DNA from: Knufia peltigerae
Lineage: Eukaryota > Ascomycota > Eurotiomycetes > Chaetothyriales > Trichomeriaceae
Length of the DNA stretch: 64,000 nt
Reading direction: 5' to 3'
Assembly (NCBI GenBank): GCA_030247855.1
Contig: JAPDRN010000010.1
Location: forward strand, 310,001-374,000
The translations under genes and the position numbers were made by a program. A model generated the notes under the pieces. The model saw only the letters and a program-made list of their open reading frames with translations. It was not told where the DNA came from and did not search any database. Below are positions 57,331 through 64,000 of this stretch, piece by piece; within the stretch, counting starts at the first letter, position 1; every line of letters starts with the position of its first letter.

Positions 57331-59364
57331 TTACAGAGTCCCACGCTCTAGGAATTGTATCGGTACCTGAAAGTAACGAGCTCGCAGGTACTCCGCTACA
57401 TTCTTGCCCAGAAAGTCCACTGTGGTCGCACTCATCACTCCGCCTCCTTGAAGATTTCGAAACAGAAAGTGGACTCCACGCAGCTTCGGCAAGTCAAACC
57501 TCTCGACTAGCACAGGCCGGTCCTTGCTCTTGTCGCGATACTCCTTTCCAAGCAACTGTTTAATCACCGGGACGGTCAAGGTCTGCTTTAGCCACTCGTA
57601 CTCGTCGTCGTGCCGTACCCAGAAGCCACAATTGGCGTCGGAAGCCTTGTCTCCCGAGCGCCCGTGAACGATGGACCCCAGAGGTCGTATCTCGGTGGGA
57701 CCAAAATCCTTCACCGGGGCTCCCTGAATCTCCGTACCGGCCGTACTGGGCTGTCGTTCCGGGAAAGACTTGGTCACGGGCGGAAGAGGGATCGAGGTCT
57801 TGCGGCCGTCAAAGTGGACCACATGTTGGATGTCGGCCTGAGGCATCAACGTAACAAAGTACTCGTAAAACGGTTTGGGCATACCCATGCGAAGATCTAG
57901 GTGGAAGGTAGCGCCGGGGTAGCCTTGCATAATGTTGTCGACGATGGGACGGAGAAATTTGGCTGGCTCGAGATCTTCAGCGGCCCTTGCCTGTGCAAAA
58001 ATACGCACCAAGACCGTGGCGGCGCTCTGGCTGTCTGCGTTCGCCACCGGCGCACCGAATGTTTTGAACGAGAACTGGGTCCATTTTGAGGAATGAGGGG
58101 CAACGAGTTTGCGGATCTGGGCTTCTAACAGACGTACTTTGTCCTCGACATGCAGGCCGGTGACAAAGTAAAAGCCCTCGGCCTGATATCCACCTCGTGA
58201 CGTGATACCAACTTTCGTCGTTGGTGGAGGTGGCAAGGAGCGAACACCACGTAAGGCGACCTTGTCTCGTCCGACCTGCTCGAACCACACCCCATCAAGG
58301 ACTGCGGTGACGTCTGAATTAAAGTACCATGGGCCTTGAATCTCGTAGACCAATTGTGCAGAGCATGTGTCCACAGTTACCGCCCCTAAGATAGTCCACA
58401 GTAAGCACGTTGGGGTCAGAAAGCGGACTCTGAACTCATGACATTGGCAAAACAAGGGCTCATGGTTCATCTCAGCAGCGGAAATTGGCAGACATTACCT
58501 CCAGAATGCTTTTGCTTGGTCAATATCACCGATCCATCTCTCGAAATCTCTGCAATCGGGAAGCCTACATCTTCCAACCTATCCAATCCCAGCTCACGGA
58601 ACCCAGAAAAGTTCCCTCCACAGACGTAGTTGCTACACTCGATCAGGTGCCCCGCGAGAAATGCGTTCGCGAGCTGGTCAAACTGGGTCCGATCCCATTT
58701 GTGGTAGAACGTAGCAGCCCCAATGACGGGAGATGCATCGGCGACCCTTCCACACAACACAATCTGCGCTCCTTGTTGAAAAGCTTCCGCCACACCCATG
58801 CCGCCCAAATAGGCCTGAGCGTAAAAGGGCTCGAAATCCCACTCACTCAGCACTTCCCCGTTGTAGATGCTCTTGAAGTCTTTGCCATTTCGCTGCTGTT
58901 CTTGAATGATAGGAAATACTTCGTCTCCCGAGACCCAGGCCACGGGAATTCTGAGACCTACGTCTGCGATCATGGTACACACTCTATCGTAGAGACCTTT
59001 GGTATCGCTCGCACCAGCGTTGACTGCAACCTTGATGCCGTGCCGAGCCAGGTCCGGTAAAGCTGGTTCCAAGGCTTCAAGAAAGCTGGCTTCGAACGCG
59101 GGACCCGTCAATGTCAAGGGGTTGCCTTCGTCTCCGGCCGATACAGCAGCCTGATCTGCTTTGCGCGCAGCCGCGACCACCATATTGCCCTCGGACATGT
59201 AATCGGCAATGATAATGTCGATCGGATCATTCGGGTGGTTCTTCGCAAATGCTGCCATCGCATGTCTCCTGTCAGACGCTGAGCCCGAGGCGCCTTGATC
59301 GTCAGCAATATCACCGTGGTAGAGTTAGACAGTACATACCTGCGATGCGCACGGGTCTCGCCAT
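57331..59364 (-). CDS. AtuA-like (DUF1446) protein with C-terminal ferredoxin-fold domain
   Basis: Exons 59364-59340, 59293-58499 and 58385-57331; 624 aa. The family is named after AtuA of the acyclic terpene utilisation operon of Pseudomonas; its reaction is not settled. The opening RPVRIAGASGSASDRRHAM is rebuilt over intron 1. DIIIADYMSEGNMVVAA, VNAGASDTKGLYDRV, VLCGRVADASPVIGAA and NYVCGGNFSGF are family marks in the first 270 residues. The C-terminal part has IVHGRSGDKASDANCGFWV, the signature of the AtuA-like ferredoxin-fold domain. In bacteria the gene accompanies an acyl-CoA carboxylase; none is in this window. It shares a divergent promoter with the SnoaL-like gene. Confidence 0.9.
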
Positions 59365-60185
59365 CTCTGTCACGAAGTTCGGCAAGGGGTCAATGGTTCA
59401 AGTCTATGGTGGGTCAAAGTAGAGACCCAAAGTCGCTGTAAAACCTTGAATTTCAGATACCTTACCAAACGATTACCAGAAGACGATCTTGTGCGTCTCT
59501 ACGTTGAAATCAGCATAGGCGAGCGGTACACGGTGCGATGTCCTGTCCAGACCCTGGAACGAGCCAAATTGGTCTTCGCGAAGAAATGAAAGAGACTTCT
59601 AGTCTCTGGCGAAGATGAGCTGGAAACTGGAGGGAAAGTGTCAAAAGCTCCCCCCGAGAGTTCATGATCAGCTCAGAGCAGCAATCTCGGTTTTGAAGAG
59701 GACTAAGCTTTGCCAGCGGCAACGCTGACTGTCGGTACATCACTTCCCAGGCGAATTCTCATCAAGAGGGCCAGCGAGCATGGTGGCAATGGTAACCTCG
59801 CTCGATGTAAGTGATGGCTGATTAAGGGGATACGCATCGACTAGTGAGAAACCCCTACAGTACGCTTGTGGGACTAAACACGCTAGACCTACCCTTCTCC
59901 ATGGGGAGCATGGCGCATCGGACATTGTAATCGAGCACTTACTGTACAGTGGACCAAAGGGTGCCCACCAATCCGCTGAATGCCGAGTATCGGATGATTT
60001 CGAGTCGAACTTTAGTTATGCATTTCTCCTGTGCAGGGGCCACAAAATTCTTCCGGTCCGCTCGTTCTTGTTCTTCGGGGACAAAGAGTGAGAGACTTCT
60101 AGAAGTCTATCCTTGTTTCAACTTCTCTAGTGAGCATTCGCAGAAATCCCAACGTCGACCGTGACCTCGAAAAAGCAACTACAAA
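59365..60185. promoter_or_regulatory. Divergent promoter, AtuA-like and SnoaL-like genes
   Basis: About 820 bp between divergent starts. No gene inside. AGACTTCTAG (59590-59599) recurs at 60093-60102 inside AGACTTCTAGAAGTCT, a perfect 16-bp palindrome at 60093-60108. Functional meaning is unknown. Confidence 0.4.
60093..60108. promoter_or_regulatory. Perfect 16-bp palindrome in the SnoaL-like leader
   Basis: AGACTTCTAGAAGTCT is self-complementary and ends 77 bases before the SnoaL-like start codon. Its first ten bases recur at 59590-59599, on the AtuA-like side of the same intergenic region. It may be a regulator site shared by the divergent pair. Confidence 0.4.
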
Positions 60186-60680
60186 ATGGCTCCAGTAATG
60201 TCAGACCGCGAACAAATCCAGAATGTCGTCTCGCTGTACTGTCGATGTCAGGATACAAGAGACTGGGATCGCATGAGACTGGTCTTTACGCCAGACGCAA
60301 TCTGCGACTACCCCAGCCCTCCTCTGGCGAGGTTCGAGAATCTCAAGGACCTAGGAGAACAAATGGGGGCTTTGCTCAAGGATTTGAAAACGCTGCACAA
60401 CATCACGACCCACTATATCGAGTTCACCAGCGACACCACCGCCCGCTCTGAGGCATACACAGTCGCTTACCACTGGGGAACCGGCGACAGGGAGGGCCAG
60501 TGCTGTGTCGCCACGGCCATTGCCACTGACGAATTTGTCAAAGGCGTCTTCGACGGCAAGGAGTGTTGGAGGATCAAGTTTCGCAAATTCGTCATCCCTG
60601 CTCCACCGGTGGGAGATGTCGGTCTGCTTTTCCCGACAGGAAACACTACCATGCCGAAGGAATATATGATATCTCAGTAG
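60186..60680 (+). CDS. SnoaL-like (NTF2-fold) small protein
   Basis: Intronless, 164 aa. SnoaL-like proteins are cone-shaped alpha+beta barrels that act as cyclases, isomerases, dehydratases or non-catalytic ligand binders. The helix start SDREQIQNVVSLYCRCQDTRDWDRMRLVFTP (given in parts: SDREQIQNVVSLYCRC, then DTRDWDRMRLVFTP) followed by DAICDYPSP is the SnoaL_4 pattern. HNITTHYIEF provides the central conserved histidine. A late WRIKFRKF strand completes the fold. The reaction cannot be assigned. It sits between the AtuA-like gene and a serine hydrolase, which suggests a step on an oxygenated intermediate. Confidence 0.85.
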   Translation: MAPVMSDREQIQNVVSLYCRCQDTRDWDRMRLVFTPDAICDYPSPPLARFENLKDLGEQMGALLKDLKTLHNITTHYIEFTSDTTARSEAYTVAYHWGTGDREGQCCVATAIATDEFVKGVFDGKECWRIKFRKFVIPAPPVGDVGLLFPTGNTTMPKEYMISQ

Positions 60681-60969
60681 AGATCACGCTTGATCGGAAG
60701 CGCAGTGAACGTGGACATTAGGCTGGCCGGGAAATAGAGCTTCAGATCTTCAAAGGTGCATCTACAATTGTCAATTTCTGGTTGCACAAATTATTGAGAC
60801 GCAAGAACCAGGTGGAGAATTCATCAGCTGGTAGACGTATCATACACTCAACAGAGTACTTGATCCTGGTGATCTATTCCATCCTAAAGATATGTTTAAT
60901 CTCCGTAACTCGTGAGGTCCTAGAATAACCCAAATTCTGTTCTGGGACTTCTCTCGGTTGGTGCCTAAT

Positions 60970-62471
60970 CTATTTGAATGTACGATATACCGCTCTCTCA
61001 AGTGCTTTATGTATCGACACCGCTCCGTGATCACCAGGGGGAAAATACTGGCAAAATACCACGCCAGCGATACCGGTGTGAGGATCCACCCACTGGGTTT
61101 GAATCAGCATGAGAAGAAAAGCAGGACAAGCCGTGAAGGCAACTCACCCAGAAATTATTCGGCATTCCAATCCACTGCAGACTTCCCTTTCGACGGCCCT
61201 CAGGATGATCCGCCATTGCTAGCAGTCCGGCCAGTCCGTGATCAGTGTGGACGCCTTCTGGAATACTATAGCCTAGCATGAAGGCAAACGGACCCTCCAA
61301 GAAGGTCTTGATGGACTCTTTGTTCAGAAGCTGGGGAGAGAAGATCTCATCTAATGTGGACTTTTTCAAGATTGGCTGCCCGCCGCGCAACAATGCCATG
61401 AAAAGCTTCGTGTAATCTTTTGGACTTGAGTATGCCCCGTGCCCTCCAACGCAGGTGGGACTGGGTATCGGGACCAGCGGCGTTTCCCTCGGCTTCAAGA
61501 TACCCTCCGCATTTCTTTCGTAGGGTTTGACGAGCCTTGCATAGATTTCGGGATTCAGTTCGGGATGGAAGGTCGTCGATGTCATGTCCAAAGGCTTCCA
61601 AATGTTTTGACTCATGTAGTCTTCCAAGTGTTGACCACTCAGGCGCTCGACCTGGGAATTGGCAGACGAATCAGCTTTGTCACTTTTCTTAAGTGGCTCA
61701 GCTATACCAAGCCTGCCCAAATGTTTGACTCACCAGGATCCCTGCCCAGTCTATGCCAGCACCATAGAGAAGCTGTGCACCAGGTTCATCAACCAGTGGA
61801 AGCACCCTGGTGCCGATCTGGGTTCCGATTAGCACTCCTATCTAAAACGCTTCTGTCCTATAGAGGGTTTGACATACCATGGTGTTATCGAGAGAGTAGT
61901 TAGAAAAATTGTTCTGCTTGCCCCACTCGGTCAAGGAACTGGACATGCCCTCTACCGAGACGCCACTTTGATGAGAAAGCAGGAGCCTGGTGGTTTGAAG
62001 ATAATCAGCCAAATCCTACTGAAATAATCAGGTTTTCTATGTTTTGATGTACCTGACGGTAATTTTCTTCGTTCGCTTGCGAGTCTTCCACCGGCCAAAG
62101 CTATCTTGACCGTCCAGGATTCCGAGCAGAGCTAGGTCCGGGAGAACACGAGCAACATCTTCGTCCAACCCGATCAGGTTTCTTTCAACACACTGCATGG
62201 CGGCGATGGTCGTCATCACTTTGGTCTGGGACGCCAGCCAAAACACCGAGTCCTCGCTCAAAGGCACATCTGTGCCAGAGGTACCCGCCGACCTAGAGTA
62301 GATGACTGCTCCTGGTGAGCCCGGAGAGTCAGTACAGACCTTGTTTCAGGTGCCTACAAAACCCAATGACTTACCATCTTTGTTGATCACGCTGCAGACA
62401 GCAGCCGGAACTGCATAACTGGAGTGTTTTGGGTCGGTAATGTTGGTCAAGAGCCGGTCAAAGTCCTCCAT
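60970..62471 (-). CDS. Beta-lactamase-fold serine hydrolase/transferase (EstB/LovD-type)
   Basis: Exons 62471-62375, 62311-62053, 61986-61878, 61817-61734, 61651-61148 and 61092-60970; 391 aa. The family includes esterases, lactone hydrolases and acyltransferases such as LovD; fungal members rarely act on antibiotics. The nucleophile motif SxxK is SQTK (Ser60, Lys63) in FWLASQTKVMTT. LLSHQSG and LLYGAGIDWAGILVERL follow. The Tyr of the class C YxN motif is present, but Asn is replaced by Ala (YGA). GHGAYSSPKDYTKLF and LGYSIPEG, HTDHGLAGLLA close the fold. In this setting it could open an ester or lactone made by the BVMOs (inference). Confidence 0.87.
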
Positions 62472-63068
62472 AGTCGTCTTGGCTCCCCTAGATTTATTCC
62501 TGGGATCTCACTTGACTCACGTGAAGAAAAATGGTCACTTGTGTAGGCGACTAGAAGCAGATGTTTTTCTACTGCAAAGTGCCATCACCTCCTAAGCAAT
62601 TGCCAATGTCTGTAGACCCTCGGTCTTCGTTCTCGCTCAGATCGTGAGAAAAAGTTCGTAATCGTTGAATTACATACTACCTGCACAACCCGACCATGCC
62701 CCATGGTGGGTCCACTTGACCGGATATGGTGATCCCGAGAACCGAACAAATCCTTGCCTTGGTCTTCCACGCCTGTCAAGGGTAGGTCATCTGGGGAAAG
62801 GTCGTCTCGGTGGGTATTTGACTTCTTTCAAATGGCATACGTTCGCGAGAGCTGACCACAATGCCGGAGGCTCAATCGAGGCTTTTACTATGATGCATGG
62901 TAGACTGGGCACAGCTAGTTCACGACTCTGATAATACTTAACCTCTCAGTTCAGCACGTTGCATCAAACCCGACATCGCCCAAAGTCACGCCGGTTTTTA
63001 CCAATTGCTGACCTTCCTCTCCTCCAGACAGAAAACTTTTACAAAGTACACAGTACACTCTCATCGCG
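62472..63068. promoter_or_regulatory. Divergent promoter, serine hydrolase and second SDR
   Basis: About 600 bp between divergent starts. No gene or clear motif. Confidence 0.45.
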
Positions 63069-64000
63069 ATGCTCAGCGGCAAGGTCAGTCCCTCTACCCG
63101 GGCACGCCTTGTCACTTGCAGATCTCACAAAAGCCGTTCTAACATGATGTCAAGGTCGTTTTGATCACTGGGTGCTCTAGTGGAATAGGCCTGGCCACGA
63201 CAAAGGCCTGTTTGGACGCAAAGGCCCAAGTGTTCGGGTGCGACGTCCAAAAGCCACCCGCCGAGCTGTTAGGACTCCCAAACTTCTCATTCCAGTCTTG
63301 CGATGTGTCGAAGCAGGCAGACATCTCTGCTACAGTGGAAGCGTGCGCCAAGGCATTCAATGGCCGCATCGACGTACTTTTGAACGTTGCCGGTATCTCG
63401 GATAGCCTCGGTTCGGTCGACAGCTTGGACGACGAACAATACGACCGAGTGGTTGCTGTTGACTTGACGGGCCCTATCAAACTCATGAGAGGCGTGATAC
63501 CTTATATGCGAGCCCAGAAGAGTGGGTCCATAGTCAACGTCTCGAGCAGGGCTGGCATGGGTGGCGGTGTCGCCGGTGTGACATATACTGCCAGTAAGCA
63601 CGGGCTAGTAAGTGACTCTCCCAGCGACGACACAAGATACCGAAAACAAAGGCAGAATTTCACAGCAGCGAGCTTCTTGCTGACAAGGAATTGCTGGGAA
63701 GCAGATTGGTGCCACCAAGAACGTGGCCTGGCGCTACCACCAAGAAGGAATCCGGTGCAATGCAATCTGCCCTGGAGGTATGTTGGAATGTCCACGACCG
63801 CAATTTGCAAGCCCGAAGCTCATGACTGATTGTTAAGGGGTACGAACCAACATCACCAATGCTATATCAGAGGGCATCGATGTCGAAGCCTTCCAGAATT
63901 CGAGGTCCGTATGGATGCGAGAATCTCCTCCCCTTCCTCATCTTGAGAATCGTCTGATGCTAACCCTTGTCTGTCGACGACAGACCTGTTTTGAATGTCC
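63069..64000 (+). CDS. Short-chain dehydrogenase/reductase 2 (3' end beyond window)
   Basis: Exons 63069-63083, 63155-63607, 63705-63777, 63838-63904 and 63984 onward; about 208 residues are visible. The 15-nt first exon encodes MLSGK and joins VVLITGCSSGIG, the Rossmann motif. FGCDVQKP shows the Asp that favours NAD. NVAGI stands for NNAG. The catalytic Ser is in NVSSRAG and Tyr-Lys in YTASKHG, followed by GIRCNAICPGGVRTNI. The sequence breaks off in SRPVLNV. It shares a divergent promoter with the serine hydrolase. Two SDRs flank the oxidative set, so one may act before and one after the BVMO step. Confidence 0.88.

Noticed and set aside
42614..64000. Secondary-metabolite biosynthetic cluster
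   Set aside because: Tailoring-type enzymes and a bZIP are present, but no polyketide synthase, NRPS, terpene cyclase, prenyltransferase or DMATS is in the window. Degradation is the simpler reading; a backbone gene beyond the right edge cannot be excluded.

Overview
The window is nuclear DNA of a filamentous ascomycete (Pezizomycotina). Genes are split by many short introns (about 45-170 bp) with GT..AG ends and CTRAC-like branch sites. The gene content is fungal: a Zn2Cys6 regulator, a bZIP regulator of the DUF3425 type, Scp160, Nab2, Mon1 and Crd1. The abundance of UNC93-like permeases, Baeyer-Villiger monooxygenases (BVMOs), AtuA-like and beta-lactamase-fold genes would suit Chaetothyriales (black yeasts) or a related eurotiomycete. 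That placement is inference. I built 27 protein-coding genes exon by exon, requiring reading phase to hold across every junction. No rRNA, tRNA, CRISPR or transposon was recognised.

Positions 1 to about 27.5 kb are a dense, mostly housekeeping block: a TBC-domain RabGAP (Gyp8/TBC1D20-like), a Yip1-family Golgi protein, ubiquitin-L40, an aldo/keto reductase, V-ATPase subunit a, cardiolipin synthase, Scp160/vigilin, a CYP52-like P450, a secreted beta-N-acetylhexosaminidase, Nab2, a group II PLP decarboxylase and Mon1.

After a 1.2-kb gene-free gap the content becomes metabolic and accessory. At 28.7-41.5 kb lie a phytanoyl-CoA-dioxygenase-like enzyme and an N,N-dimethylformamidase-like amidohydrolase, transcribed divergently, then an UNC93-like permease, a Zn2Cys6 regulator and a sugar-porter transporter. 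This looks like an uptake-and-degradation module with its own regulator.

From 42.6 kb to the right edge are two tandem BVMOs, an AmdS-type amidase, a P450, an SDR, a bZIP/DUF3425 regulator, an AtuA-like (DUF1446) protein, a SnoaL-like protein, a beta-lactamase-fold serine hydrolase and a second SDR cut by the window end. No polyketide synthase, NRPS, terpene synthase or prenyltransferase is present. The order of chemistry these families can perform is P450 hydroxylation, SDR oxidation to a ketone, BVMO insertion to an ester or lactone, serine-hydrolase opening, then AtuA-like/amidase processing. This resembles an alicyclic or terpenoid degradation pathway more than a biosynthetic one. I regard this as the most interesting candidate system in the window. 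The substrate is unknown.
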